A DNA stretch of 64,000 nucleotides from Polyangium sp. y55x31 (GTDB lineage Bacteria > Myxococcota_A > Polyangia > Polyangiales > Polyangiaceae): contig NZ_JARZHG010000001.1 of assembly GCF_029946505.1 (NCBI RefSeq), forward strand, positions 620,001 to 684,000, in the 5' to 3' direction. Under the pieces are notes generated by a model. The model was not told where the DNA came from. It saw only the letters and a list, made by a program, of their open reading frames with translations, and made no database searches. Within the stretch, counting starts at the first letter, position 1, and every line of letters begins with the position of its first letter. The translations under genes were made by a program, and so were the position numbers. Shown one piece after another: positions 25,880-34,354 of the stretch.

Positions 25880-26233
25880 TTACCGGGGCGCTACGCCCCG
25901 GGTAACGCCGGCCCGCAACTCCTCGAGCAAATCCCGCTCGTACCTCCCCGCATCCCCCCTCCCCTCCCGCCTCTCCACCATCACCGCCAGCTCCTGCTCC
26001 GCCCGCCTCCACTGCTCCGCGGGCGCCGCATGCGCGATCCTCTTCGCCACCGTCAGCGGCGCGCGCAGTTCGTCGATGAGCCTGCCGATCACCGGGTGCA
26101 GCTTCGCGATCCTCCGAAACGAGCACCGCGCCGCCCGCTTCATCTGAACAACATCCCGCAGCACATCCTCCGGCGTCCGCGCGACCTGGCACGAGAGTGA
26201 ATACCAACGCGTTTTTACCTCGGGTAAGGGCAT
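25880..26233 (-). CDS. Hypothetical helical protein
   Basis: 117 aa, mostly helical and charged: TPEDVLRDVVQMKRAARCSF, LHPVIGRLIDELRAPLTVAK and RRAEQELAVMVERREGRG. No motif recognised. About 190 bases of the same gene recur at 58976-59158, showing that it belongs to this element family next to the integrase. Orientation opposite to the structural module; may be regulatory. Confidence 0.6.
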   Translation of the reverse strand: MPLPEVKTRWYSLSCQVARTPEDVLRDVVQMKRAARCSFRRIAKLHPVIGRLIDELRAPLTVAKRIAHAAPAEQWRRAEQELAVMVERREGRGDAGRYERDLLEELRAGVTRGVAPR

Positions 26234-26245
26234 GAGGGGGCCAAC

Positions 26246-26264
26246 GTATCCCGCGTCAGGATAC
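26246..26264. promoter_or_regulatory. Inverted repeat GTATCC-N7-GGATAC
   Basis: A perfect 6+6 inverted repeat, centre spacing seven bases, in the gap between the leftward 117-aa gene and the rightward module. It is a candidate operator for the module promoter. Confidence 0.4.
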
Positions 26265-26362
26265 CATCAACCCGAGATACATTAAAAATCGCCCTCTCGG
26301 GCCGATGCCATCTTGGTCCTCGCGCTGAGGCGCAGCAGGGACGCGGGAGGAATCGGAGGAGA

Positions 26363-26839
26363 ATGGCAACCATGGCGATGCCGGCCGTCGGGCCGGCGCA
26401 GTTGGCGCTCGTGAAGAACCAGGCCGAGATGGCCCAGGTCCGCCGCGAGGCCAACGCGATCAAGAAGGAAAACGCAGCTCTCAAGGCCGATCTCGCGGTG
26501 ATCTCGCGCGGCGTGCGTGACCGGGTGGGCTCGGGCCTCTCCTCGGCGATCACGGCCGGCGCGGCATTCGGTGCGGGCGTCGCCGATGGCTATCTGGAGG
26601 CGAAGGGCTCCGACAAGGTGGGCCCGTTCAAGCTCGTCTCCGTGGCCGGCCTCGGCCTCGCGCTCGCGGGCGTGTGGCTCGACGATCCCGACTTCGCCGA
26701 GGGCGCGTCGGCGCTCGCGCGCGGCCTCGCCGCGGGGCCGCTCTATGTCTCCGGCCGGGATAACGGGCGGAAGATGGCGCAGCGTGGGCAGACCGCGCAG
26801 CCGTCGCAGCCCGGGCTCGCGACGACGGCCCGGGTCTAG
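26363..26839 (+). CDS. Coiled-coil membrane protein, first gene of structural-like module
   Basis: 158 aa; GGAGGAG lies close to the ATG at 26363, a second ATG is at 26372. Residues 15-50 form a coiled coil (NQAEMAQVRREANAIKKENA), then Gly/Ala-rich hydrophobic segments (ITAGAAFGAGVADGYL; LVSVAGLGLALAGVWL) typical of small virion membrane proteins. Tail is Gln/Ala/Pro-rich. Followed three bases later by the next gene. Function unknown; proposed structural or membrane-associated. Confidence 0.65.
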   Translation: MATMAMPAVGPAQLALVKNQAEMAQVRREANAIKKENAALKADLAVISRGVRDRVGSGLSSAITAGAAFGAGVADGYLEAKGSDKVGPFKLVSVAGLGLALAGVWLDDPDFAEGASALARGLAAGPLYVSGRDNGRKMAQRGQTAQPSQPGLATTARV

Positions 26840-26842
26840 CCC

Positions 26843-27424
26843 ATGTCCAGCCGCGCCCAACCAGACTTTTCCGGCGCGTCGGAGCTCGCCGAGGCGTTTA
26901 CCCGCTTCGCCGAAAAGATCATGGCGCGGCAAAACGACACGCTCGCGCAGATCTCCGGGACGCTCTTGACCTACGACAGCATGGTCAAGGGTTTGGCCGG
27001 AACCATCGGCGACCAGGCCGCGACGATCAAGGCGCAGGGGGCCGAGATCGCAGGGCTTCAGCGCTCCGACCTCGAGCGGGCGAAGTTCGTCGCCGAGATC
27101 GAGCTCAAGCGCGCCGAGATGGAGAGCCGCGAGCGGAGAAGCGCGGCGATCATCGGCACGCTTCGCGAGGTGGGGGGCTCGGTCGTGCAGCAGGTCGTCG
27201 CGGGGCGAATGCTCGCCGCAGCGGCGCCTGCGGTCCAAGCGTCAGCGGCCATCGCGCGCCCCGAGCAGGGGCGGCCCATTGCGGCGGTGCTCGCGGACAT
27301 CTGGGCGCGGTTGTCCGAGGAAACGATCGAACGATTGCAACAGGAAGCCGGCATCCAGTTGGTGCACGAGCTTCTTACCGAAGTTTCTGGGGCGATGCCT
27401 CAGGGGGAAGAACAGACGAGCTGA
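26843..27424 (+). CDS. Helical coiled-coil protein
   Basis: 193 aa. Long amphipathic helices (AEAFTRFAEKIMARQNDTLA; AKFVAEIELKRAEMESRERR) with a hydrophobic Ala/Val part (GRMLAAAAPAVQASAAIA) and acidic C-terminus. No known domain. Starts three bases after the previous gene and its TGA overlaps the next ATG by one base, so it is part of a coupled operon. Confidence 0.65.
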   Translation: MSSRAQPDFSGASELAEAFTRFAEKIMARQNDTLAQISGTLLTYDSMVKGLAGTIGDQAATIKAQGAEIAGLQRSDLERAKFVAEIELKRAEMESRERRSAAIIGTLREVGGSVVQQVVAGRMLAAAAPAVQASAAIARPEQGRPIAAVLADIWARLSEETIERLQQEAGIQLVHELLTEVSGAMPQGEEQTS

Positions 27425-28053
27425 TGGATATCCTGGACGAGCTGACCGAGGGGACCAAGCGTATCAAGATGAAGCTGGCGAAGAAGGTGCCCACGCCCCT
27501 TCGGAAGCCTGCGGCGCCGGTCAATCCGGTCGTCGATCGGTCGATCGGCGCGTTCCTCGGGGCCATGGCGCAGAAGTCCGCGGAGGAGAATGCGCGCCCG
27601 AACAAGGCCTACAGCCTGGTGCCGCCGGATCCGACCGCTGCGATTGGCACCGGCAGCACTGCGACGGCGTCTTTCACGCTCCCGGACGACGCTTACCTCG
27701 TGTACTGGGCCGCGGTCGACGCGGACGCGACGAATTTTCTTTTGACGTCGCTCAAAGTGGGTGGTTATGACGTCGTGGGCGGCTCGCCGATCAACCTCGC
27801 GAGCTTCCTCGCGAACGTCAATCGCTGCGATCGCCCAGGCCCTCTCACGGGCCGCGTGTTCCAGAGCGGCACGACCGTGGAGGCCACGGTCCGCAACATC
27901 CAGTCGACGCCGCAGATCTTCCACGGGCTGACGGTCTGGTGCATCTCGACCGACTGCCAGAGTACGCAGAAGGGTCGCCCGGCGCCGTCGGTGCTTTCGT
28001 TCGCCTCGATGGCGCGCTCCCTCAAGGGCCTCGGCTCGCGCATCCGCAAGTAG
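27424..28053 (+). CDS. Beta-rich protein, capsid-like candidate
   Basis: 209 aa. Basic N-terminal 70 residues (KRIKMKLAKKVPTPLRKP), then a domain with alternating strands: ATASFTLPDDAYLVYWAAVD, LLTSLKVGGYDVVGG, VFQSGTTVEATVRNI, FHGLTVWCIS. A basic arm followed by a jelly-roll-sized strand domain is the architecture of small coat proteins, but I cannot prove homology. It overlaps the previous gene by one base. Judged likely structural by place and shape only. Confidence 0.6.
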   Translation: MDILDELTEGTKRIKMKLAKKVPTPLRKPAAPVNPVVDRSIGAFLGAMAQKSAEENARPNKAYSLVPPDPTAAIGTGSTATASFTLPDDAYLVYWAAVDADATNFLLTSLKVGGYDVVGGSPINLASFLANVNRCDRPGPLTGRVFQSGTTVEATVRNIQSTPQIFHGLTVWCISTDCQSTQKGRPAPSVLSFASMARSLKGLGSRIRK

Positions 28054-28062
28054 GCGCGCGCA

Positions 28063-29541
28063 ATGCTGAACCCGCGGGTGCCGATGACGGCACGAGAATC
28101 CTTGTTCGTCGCGCGGGCGCTCGTGCTTGCGGCGCCCGATCCGGGCGCGCCGAGCGCAGCATTGCGCTACGAGCGGGATACGCGGCGCCGGGATCGGCGC
28201 CTGCGGGCTCCGGACCAATGGCAACGCCCGGAGCAGACAGACGCGCAAGGGCGCGGCGATTGCGAGGACCTCATGATCCGCTACGCCGCGTTCCTCGCGC
28301 GACGACGCCCGATCGTGCTCTGCATCGTGCGGACGGGCGCGCGAATGTGGCATTACTATCTCCGAGAGATCGACGGGACGATCCTGGATCCCTCGGTGCG
28401 GCACGGCATGCCGGCAATGCAGCCGAGCGAATACGAGGGCGAGGGGTTTCAAGTGCGAATCGATCCCAGCATGTTCGACGTGGGCGAGCAGGGCGCGGGC
28501 CCGGTCAAAGCCGACGACGCGATCCGCGGCTTCAATACCGCGAGTCAGGTCACTGCGGTCGCGGCGACTGGGCTTGCCACGGTCTACCCTCCGGCCGGAG
28601 CCGTGGCGGGGGTCCTCTCGGCCGCGCTCGGCCTCGTGGGCGGCGCGATCGAGCAGGCCAAGCAAGATGCGCTCGCCAAGGCCCGCGCGCGGCGCGCGCG
28701 GGGCAAAAAGCCACGCAAGGCCGCGCGTGCTGAGAAGGTGATCACGGCGAAGGTGCTACGGGCGCCTCCCTCGCGGATTCGGCTCGCGGCGGTCGCCCGA
28801 GGGATGCAGCCGGTCGACGACGCGGCCATCAAGCGCGCGCAGGATGCGATGATCGTGGTCGGTGCAGCCCAGGCCGGCGAGGCTCGCGCAACTGCGGCGG
28901 TTCAGGCGGCCATGCGGACGCCCGTGGTCGGCTCGGGAGGCGAGATCAACGAAGCCGCGCTCGCCGTGCGGCTCGCGCTGGCCCACACCGCGCTCGCTGC
29001 GCCGCCCGTGGATCCAGGAGTCGCAGTGGCCTACGCCGAGAACCCAGACGCCAAGGCCGATGACGTGCTCGATGCCGACGACCTGGACGAGGCCGAGGAA
29101 GGGTCCGGAGCATGCTGCGAGGCGTGCGCGGAGGGCAAGCCCTGCGAGGGCGAGGCATGCAGCGCGCACGGTGCCGAGGACGAGAACGACGACGAGGACG
29201 ACGACGATGGCGGCTGCGGCGCGTGTGCGCTCGCGGCTGGCGACGAGGAGGACGAGGACGACATGGACGACGACGGCGGGACGTTCGACGACGACGCGGA
29301 CGAGGACGACGGCGGCGCCTTCGAGGACGACGACGGCGCCTTCGAGGACGACGACGATGCCGACGAGGACGACGACGGCGGCGCTGACGACGAATACGAG
29401 GACGACGACGGCGGCGCTGACGACGAATACGAGGACGACGACGGCGGCGCCTTCGATGACGAGGAGGACGACGACGGTGACGAATACGAGGACGAGGACG
29501 AGGACGACGACGGCAGCGACGAGGACGACGAGGACGAATAA
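28063..29541 (+). CDS. Transglutaminase-like protein with acidic repeat tail
   Basis: 492 aa. Residues 50-110 look like a transglutaminase-type Cys protease/hydrolase: QGRGDCEDLMIRYAAF (catalytic Cys in GDCED), GARMWHYYLRE (His) and DGTILDPS (Asp). An Ala/Gly/Val hydrophobic segment (about 170-205) may insert in a membrane; then a Lys/Arg helix. The last 130 residues are Asp/Glu-dominated with Gly and Cys clusters (CCEACAEGKPCEGEACSAHG) and tandem DDEYEDDDGGA units. Acidic tails of this kind can bind metal or mimic DNA. Role in the module unknown; possible processing enzyme or virion protein. Confidence 0.65.
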   Translation: MLNPRVPMTARESLFVARALVLAAPDPGAPSAALRYERDTRRRDRRLRAPDQWQRPEQTDAQGRGDCEDLMIRYAAFLARRRPIVLCIVRTGARMWHYYLREIDGTILDPSVRHGMPAMQPSEYEGEGFQVRIDPSMFDVGEQGAGPVKADDAIRGFNTASQVTAVAATGLATVYPPAGAVAGVLSAALGLVGGAIEQAKQDALAKARARRARGKKPRKAARAEKVITAKVLRAPPSRIRLAAVARGMQPVDDAAIKRAQDAMIVVGAAQAGEARATAAVQAAMRTPVVGSGGEINEAALAVRLALAHTALAAPPVDPGVAVAYAENPDAKADDVLDADDLDEAEEGSGACCEACAEGKPCEGEACSAHGAEDENDDEDDDDGGCGACALAAGDEEDEDDMDDDGGTFDDDADEDDGGAFEDDDGAFEDDDDADEDDDGGADDEYEDDDGGADDEYEDDDGGAFDDEEDDDGDEYEDEDEDDDGSDEDDEDE

Positions 29542-29543
29542 CC

Positions 29544-30098
29544 GTGTGGACCATTCGGGGGCTCGGCACGGACCGAGGGAATTGGGTCAAGCTCCTCGAC
29601 GTCTGCGCTCCTTGCCTTCTGACGGGTAGCGTCCTCGGCGCGGACCGCGTCTCGCGTGCGACGGGCCGCAACCTACATGCCGTGTATGTCATCGACCACG
29701 GCAAGGTCAGGCCGGCGGCCGCGGGCCTCGGCGGGGACACGACGGATGCCGCGATCGAGGTGCACTGCGATCTCGTAGGGCCGATTCACTTGAACTGGCC
29801 CGGATCGCTCTACCTCTGCGACGGCGATCCGGACCTCGAATACCGGATCGTGACGTCGGTGCTGCGATGTGCACAGCAATTTTCGTGGCACCCGCTGACG
29901 ACGAGAGCAATCAATCCCGATGTTCCGTACCGGGTCGCAAAGCACCACAGCCGCATCCGGACCACGCGGAAAGCTGTCGGTTTTACCATGGGGCCGATCA
30001 CCGGAACCCTCGATCACGTGCCGATCCCGTGCATCGGCGATGACCTGATCGCATTCGACCAGACCGGGGTCACGTTCATCACGGAGTGGTGGGGATGA
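29544..30098 (+). CDS. Hypothetical beta-rich protein
   Basis: 184 aa, GTG start two bases after the previous stop. Strand-rich sequence with several Cys (VCAPCLLTGS, EVHCDLVG, LYLCDGDP, LRCAQQF, PIPCIGDD) and Trp ends. No known family. Its TGA overlaps the ATG of the transglycosylase gene. Possibly a second coat or spike-type protein of the module; this is inference from position. Confidence 0.6.
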   Translation: MWTIRGLGTDRGNWVKLLDVCAPCLLTGSVLGADRVSRATGRNLHAVYVIDHGKVRPAAAGLGGDTTDAAIEVHCDLVGPIHLNWPGSLYLCDGDPDLEYRIVTSVLRCAQQFSWHPLTTRAINPDVPYRVAKHHSRIRTTRKAVGFTMGPITGTLDHVPIPCIGDDLIAFDQTGVTFITEWWG

Positions 30099-31708
30099 TC
30101 GACATCATTCTACAGCTCGGAGCGCTGAGCGCCCCGGCCGCGCGTGATCTTGTCGCGGCGCTGCGCGAGCGATTCCGGCGCGGCGGGCGGGAGTTCTGGC
30201 GCTCGCGCACGTACGCGCTCGGCACGGACCAGCCGGGCCCCGTTCCGCCGGAATGGGCTCGATACGGGGGCGCGCGCCCCGAGCTTCGCGGCGCGCCGAG
30301 GAACACGATCCTCACGGTCAAGGGACTCGAAAAAACGACGCCGGCTTTCCGCGCGCGTCTGCTCGACCTCTGCGAAGCGCTCGGCATTCCGGTCGATTCG
30401 ATGGCCGCCATCATGTCGAGCGAGAGCGGCTTCAACCCCAAGGCTCTCAACCCGCTGCCCGCGGCGGGTCTGATCCAGTTGACGGTCGGGGCGCACCTCC
30501 CCGGGTTTGGCACGAAGGAAGCAGTCTTGGCCGTGTTGAACATGAGCCCGGAGCAGCAGCTCGAGGCGGTCGTGGCGCCGCTCTACGCGCGAATGCCGCG
30601 CGCGAAGCGTGCGACGCCGGGCCATCTCTACATGATGAACTTTCTCCCCGACGAGGCCGGAAAGCCGGAGGATCATCAGATCGGAATCCTCGGGGAAACG
30701 AGGCCCGACGGGAAGCCGACGTTCCGGGCCAAGGTATACGAGCACAATACCGGATTCGACCAAGCGAAAAAGGGGTTCATCACGGTTGGCGACGTCTACG
30801 CGGTGGCCGCGGCGAAGGTCCGCGGCGCGCGTGGCCGGCGGATGACGGTGGACGGGACGATCCTCGAACCCAGCGGCGCCGTCGTGTCGGCGCCGCCCCA
30901 GGCCGCGCCGCCTGCCAAGGTCCTCGAGGCCGAGCCACCTCCGAAGGCTGTGGCGGCCTCGCCATCGAAGCCTGCCGAGGCCGCGCCGCCCGCGAAGGCT
31001 CCCGCCCCGGCTCCGGCCTCGACCCGGCGCGCAGGCCGCGGGACGCTGGCGGATCCGATCGCCTGGGATGCCGACGTCGGCGGCCTGCTCGTCGCGCTCG
31101 CCGAGCAGGACCGCGTCGAGCTGCCGGCCTGGGTGCCCGTCGCGCTCGGCGATCTCGTGGTCGAGATCTCGGCCGACGCGCTGCGCGCGCAGGTGGCCTA
31201 CCTCGACGAGGGTGGGAAGCTCGTGGAGGCCACGCTCCGCGTCCCGTGCTCGTACGCCGACCAAATCACCCTCGCGAGGCGCCTCGGCGCGATCTCGTTC
31301 TGGCCGGCGCTCTGGGATGCCACGTTCCGCGCCGCGCGGCTGAAGGTCGTACCCGAGCCGCTGCCAGCCGGCCCGCGCATGGCCTCGCTGGGCTACTCGG
31401 TGCGGCACAACCGCAACCTCGAAAAGTACAACCCCGCGCCGGGGGTCCTCATCCGCGACGTGGGCAAGGGGTGGGTCCTCAGTCCGCGGCTCGATGTCCT
31501 CGGCGCCGTCAACTACGGGTGGATCCAGCCGAACGGCAGGCCAATCCAGACGGAAGGCGCGCGGCATAACCCCGCGCACGTCGACTATTCGCAGCTCCCC
31601 GTGTTCGTCCGGCGATATGCGCGCGACGGCAAGGGCGGGACGGTCGATCTCCTCGAATATCTGCAAGGCCAGGGCATCGCAAAGAGGTGGCTCGATGTCT
31701 ATCAGTAA
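30095..31708 (+). CDS. Lytic transglycosylase-domain protein
   Basis: 537 aa; the ATG at 30095 overlaps the previous TGA. Residues 85-240 form an SLT-type lysozyme-like domain: IMSSESGFNPKALNP (catalytic Glu and SGFNP motif) then AAGLIQLTVGAHLPG. A long Ala/Pro/Lys linker (about 270-335) follows, then a 200-aa C-terminal domain with DLVVEISADALRAQVAYL and RRYARDGKGGTVDLLEY. It should cleave peptidoglycan glycan chains, as virion-borne enzymes do at entry. No signal peptide. Confidence 0.85.
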   Translation: MIDIILQLGALSAPAARDLVAALRERFRRGGREFWRSRTYALGTDQPGPVPPEWARYGGARPELRGAPRNTILTVKGLEKTTPAFRARLLDLCEALGIPVDSMAAIMSSESGFNPKALNPLPAAGLIQLTVGAHLPGFGTKEAVLAVLNMSPEQQLEAVVAPLYARMPRAKRATPGHLYMMNFLPDEAGKPEDHQIGILGETRPDGKPTFRAKVYEHNTGFDQAKKGFITVGDVYAVAAAKVRGARGRRMTVDGTILEPSGAVVSAPPQAAPPAKVLEAEPPPKAVAASPSKPAEAAPPAKAPAPAPASTRRAGRGTLADPIAWDADVGGLLVALAEQDRVELPAWVPVALGDLVVEISADALRAQVAYLDEGGKLVEATLRVPCSYADQITLARRLGAISFWPALWDATFRAARLKVVPEPLPAGPRMASLGYSVRHNRNLEKYNPAPGVLIRDVGKGWVLSPRLDVLGAVNYGWIQPNGRPIQTEGARHNPAHVDYSQLPVFVRRYARDGKGGTVDLLEYLQGQGIAKRWLDVYQ

Positions 31709-32267
31709 GCCGCGCCGGAAGCGCGTACAGCAAATCAACGCTGACGAAGCCGCGGGCGCCTCGGCGGAAGCTCATGCCCGCGTCGCCGAGCTCGCCGCGC
31801 GCTGGCAGAAGGTGAAGGCGTGGGGAGCCGCGGAGAAGCTGCGCCACACGCGCGAGACGCAGGCCGATCTCGAAAGGTTTTTCGCGGCTTGGGAGAAGGA
31901 CCCCGATCCCTCGGAGGTCGTGGGCGTGACGGCCGACGTGCGGCGCCTCGAACTCGAGGCCGAGGACTACGACAAGCGCCGGGCCGTGGCGCAGCCCTAT
32001 GATGCCCAGCCCATCGGCACGACGTTCGACATCGAGCGCGGGAGCACGTCGCTCGAAGCTGCCACCGCCATCAACGAGGGCGCGATTGTGGTCGGCGCGA
32101 TTGCAAAGGACATCGCGAAGGAAACGTCGGAGCTCGTGGAGGACACGGCGACGCTGATCCCGTGGTGGGTCTGGGCGGGCGTGGGCGTAGGCGTCGTTTA
32201 CGTCGGATGGCTCGGGAAACGAGCCGTGGACAAGGCCGCGGCGGCCGCCGCAGTGGCCGCAGCATAG
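31695..32267 (+). CDS. C-terminally anchored membrane protein of the module
   Basis: 190 aa. Basic start (KPRRKRVQQ), helical charged middle (VAELAARWQKVKAWGAAEKL), and one membrane helix at the end (PWWVWAGVGVGVVYVGW) followed by a short Ala-rich tail. Overlaps the transglycosylase gene by 14 bases. Tail-anchored membrane protein of the virion-like module; function unknown. Confidence 0.65.
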   Translation: MSISKPRRKRVQQINADEAAGASAEAHARVAELAARWQKVKAWGAAEKLRHTRETQADLERFFAAWEKDPDPSEVVGVTADVRRLELEAEDYDKRRAVAQPYDAQPIGTTFDIERGSTSLEAATAINEGAIVVGAIAKDIAKETSELVEDTATLIPWWVWAGVGVGVVYVGWLGKRAVDKAAAAAAVAAA

Positions 32268-32296
32268 CCGCGAGCGGAGACCAGGGACCGGTCACG

Positions 32297-33298
32297 ATGG
32301 CACGACGCAGGCCAAAGAAACTGAGCGCGGCGGAGGAGAATCACCGCGCGTGGCGGAAGGAAGCCCGGGAAAGGCTCAAGAGCGCGAACAAGCTCGTCCG
32401 CGATACGGTCGGCAGCATCAACGGTCAGATCCAGGAGGTCATGGCGCAATGCAAGGCTAACAGCGCAGCGGCACTGATGGCCACGCTCGAAGCGCGGAGC
32501 CAAGCGCGCAAGGTCCTCGATGACGCGACCGCCGACTGCAAGAGGCGCAAGGCGCTCTCCACGCTTCGCCCTGGGGATGCGCGGAAGGACTGCGCGCGTA
32601 TCGGCAAGCTGGCCCGCGCGAACGCCAACAAGATAAAAGCGGTCGCGGTGGCGGCCTCGCGCGAGCAGGCGCGCACGTGCGCCACGGCAAAAGCCGCCCT
32701 TCGCAAGGACGGCGAGGAGAAGATCAAGGGGGCGATCAAGGAGCTCGCCGCGGCCGAAGACCGCTGGCGCGAGGTCCGGCCCGAATGGAAGCCGCGCGGC
32801 TCGACGTCGAGCCGGCGCCGCGTGTCTCCCGGCGAGCGTGCCGCCGAGTATCGGCAAGAGCAGCTTGGGAACGTGCCCGACGAGATCCGGGGCTTCTGCT
32901 CCGACAATTGGCCCCGGCTCCTCGGCATCGCCAAGGAATCGCAGGGCCGGAAGGCGCCCTATGAGGCGTGCATGGAGATCGCCTACGTGCCCGGCGGCGA
33001 CAAGAGCCCCAACTTCGAGGAGTGGCGAGCCAAGAAGGAGCCGACCGCAAAGGAGCAGGACCGCCTTTACGAGAAGCTGGCGGAGGAGGCTTATTACGCG
33101 TCCCTCGACGAGAATCCCCCGCCGAAAAGTGAGAAGCGCCCGAGCTTCCGTGCGCAACGCGGGGCTGCCTCGGCAACGAAGGCGAAGGCCGCGAGGAAGG
33201 CGAAGGCCAGGCTCGCCAGGTCGGCGCGCGCGCTCGAGGCCACAGAACAGGCCGCGCGCGCAGCCGAGCAGCGGGGCGAAGAGACGATTCCGTTTTAA
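32297..33298 (+). CDS. Lys/Arg-rich helical protein
   Basis: 333 aa, 29 bases after the previous stop. Strongly basic and helical (RRRPKKLSAAEENHRAWRKE; KAKAARKAKARLARSARALE) with five Cys spaced through the helices (AQCKANS, ADCKRRK, KDCARIG, RTCATAK) and later ones. The basic ends could bind DNA, as core or packaging-associated proteins do. No known domain. Confidence 0.6.
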   Translation: MARRRPKKLSAAEENHRAWRKEARERLKSANKLVRDTVGSINGQIQEVMAQCKANSAAALMATLEARSQARKVLDDATADCKRRKALSTLRPGDARKDCARIGKLARANANKIKAVAVAASREQARTCATAKAALRKDGEEKIKGAIKELAAAEDRWREVRPEWKPRGSTSSRRRVSPGERAAEYRQEQLGNVPDEIRGFCSDNWPRLLGIAKESQGRKAPYEACMEIAYVPGGDKSPNFEEWRAKKEPTAKEQDRLYEKLAEEAYYASLDENPPPKSEKRPSFRAQRGAASATKAKAARKAKARLARSARALEATEQAARAAEQRGEETIPF

Positions 33299-33315
33299 GA
33301 CACAGGAGAAATGGA

Positions 33316-33624
33316 ATGCAGCAAGACGATCGGCGCCCCTGGCATGGCGCAGCGGTCGATATCGTGGCCATCGTGGGCCTCGTCGTGCTCGCGTGGGCGC
33401 GTGTCCTCGATGGAACCGCCGCGGCGGGCTGGATCGCGGCCATCGTCGCGGGTCGGGTAAGCGCGAGCGCGTTCCGGCCTCCGCCGGATCCACCCGCGCC
33501 GCCCGCCGTTCCGGTGGCAGGGCCCGCGAAGCCGCCCACGTCGGGCCTTCTGACGCTGGCCCTCGGGCTCCTCCTCGCGATTCGCGCGGGGGCCGCGGTG
33601 CTGTGCCGACAGTTGCAGGCGTAG
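33316..33624 (+). CDS. Small two-helix membrane protein
   Basis: 102 aa. Two hydrophobic helices (AVDIVAIVGLVVLAWARVL; TSGLLTLALGLLLAIRAGAA) joined by a Pro-rich loop. Preceded by ACAGGAGAAATGGA. Small hydrophobic size and place suggest a virion membrane protein or holin-like protein. Unproven. Confidence 0.6.
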   Translation: MQQDDRRPWHGAAVDIVAIVGLVVLAWARVLDGTAAAGWIAAIVAGRVSASAFRPPPDPPAPPAVPVAGPAKPPTSGLLTLALGLLLAIRAGAAVLCRQLQA

Positions 33625-33702
33625 GAGGAGCGGACGAGACGACCACCGTGCGTGGGAGCGATTCCTCCGCCGAGCGGAGGCAGATCGACAGGAGGGCAAA
33701 CG

Positions 33703-34095
33703 ATGCGCGTGAAGCGTTCGGGAAACGAAAAACCTTCGGCGGCGGAGCGGACGATCTCCATGTTCGCCGCGCAGGACATGGCGCCGCAATTCGGCGCACG
33801 ACCTCACCCTGGGTTCGGGGGTGGCCCACTGGACCTTTTCGCGCCGAAGCCTGCGCCGCGCACGACGGCCGCGCAGGTGGCGATCGCCAAGCGCGCCACG
33901 AAGCGGGCGACGCGCGCGACGACGAGCTCGCGGCCGCGCGTGCTCGGGCCGGGAGGCCGCAAGGCGGAAGGCTTCGGGCGGCAGGCGTTGCGGGCGGCCC
34001 TCGAACGATGCCGGACGCGCCTCGCGGCTGCCGTACAGCCCTCAGCCAGCGCGTGTGCGTGCAAGGCGAAACACGGGAAGAAGCGCGCCGGCTAG
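33703..34095 (+). CDS. Small basic protein
   Basis: 130 aa, ATG after AGGAGGG. Gly/Pro/Phe-rich first half (FGARPHPGFGGGPLDLFAPK), basic second half (AKRATKRATRATTSSRPR) with two Cys at the end (CACKAKHGKKRAG). Resembles small DNA-binding or virion proteins; no family seen. Last full gene of the rightward module. Confidence 0.55.
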   Translation: MRVKRSGNEKPSAAERTISMFAAQDMAPQFGARPHPGFGGGPLDLFAPKPAPRTTAAQVAIAKRATKRATRATTSSRPRVLGPGGRKAEGFGRQALRAALERCRTRLAAAVQPSASACACKAKHGKKRAG

Positions 34096-34185
34096 GCCGG
34101 GGCGACGCCTCTACGCCAGTTCCCGCCCCGAAACGGGGCCCCGCCGGAAGCCAACCCCTGCGCTCGGTTACCGCAGGAGCAGGAC

Positions 34186-34287
34186 ATGCCAAAAGGAAAA
34201 CCGGCGCGGGTCCCGTGGTCCTGGCGAACCAGCCCCGAGCCCGCGCCGGTCTCCTGGGTGGGAGATCCGCGGACAAACCTAGGCTGA
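34186..34287 (+). CDS. Possible 33-aa Trp-rich peptide
   Basis: ATG preceded by GGAGCAGGA; reads MPKGKPARVPWSWRTSPEPA, then VSWVGDPRTN and stop. Three Trp in 33 residues. Good ribosome site but short; it may be chance. Between the convergent module and hsdS. Confidence 0.3.
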   Translation: MPKGKPARVPWSWRTSPEPAPVSWVGDPRTNLG

Positions 34288-34354
34288 GGACGGGGTTCCG
34301 TCAAGGCAAACCTTTCTCGAAGGCCTGGCTGGGCGGAGGGAAACGCAGCTCGCC

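Noticed and set aside
29200-29540. Tandem short repeats that look like a CRISPR or minisatellite array
   Set aside because: The repeats are in frame and encode the Asp/Glu tail; there are no spacers of constant length and no cas genes.
26363-34095. Tailed-phage late operon
   Set aside because: No terminase, portal, protease-scaffold, HK97 capsid or tail proteins are seen; I keep only a non-committal structural-like call.
34186-34287. Calling the 33-aa Trp-rich peptide as a real gene with confidence
   Set aside because: It has a good ribosome site but nothing else; it is listed only at low confidence.
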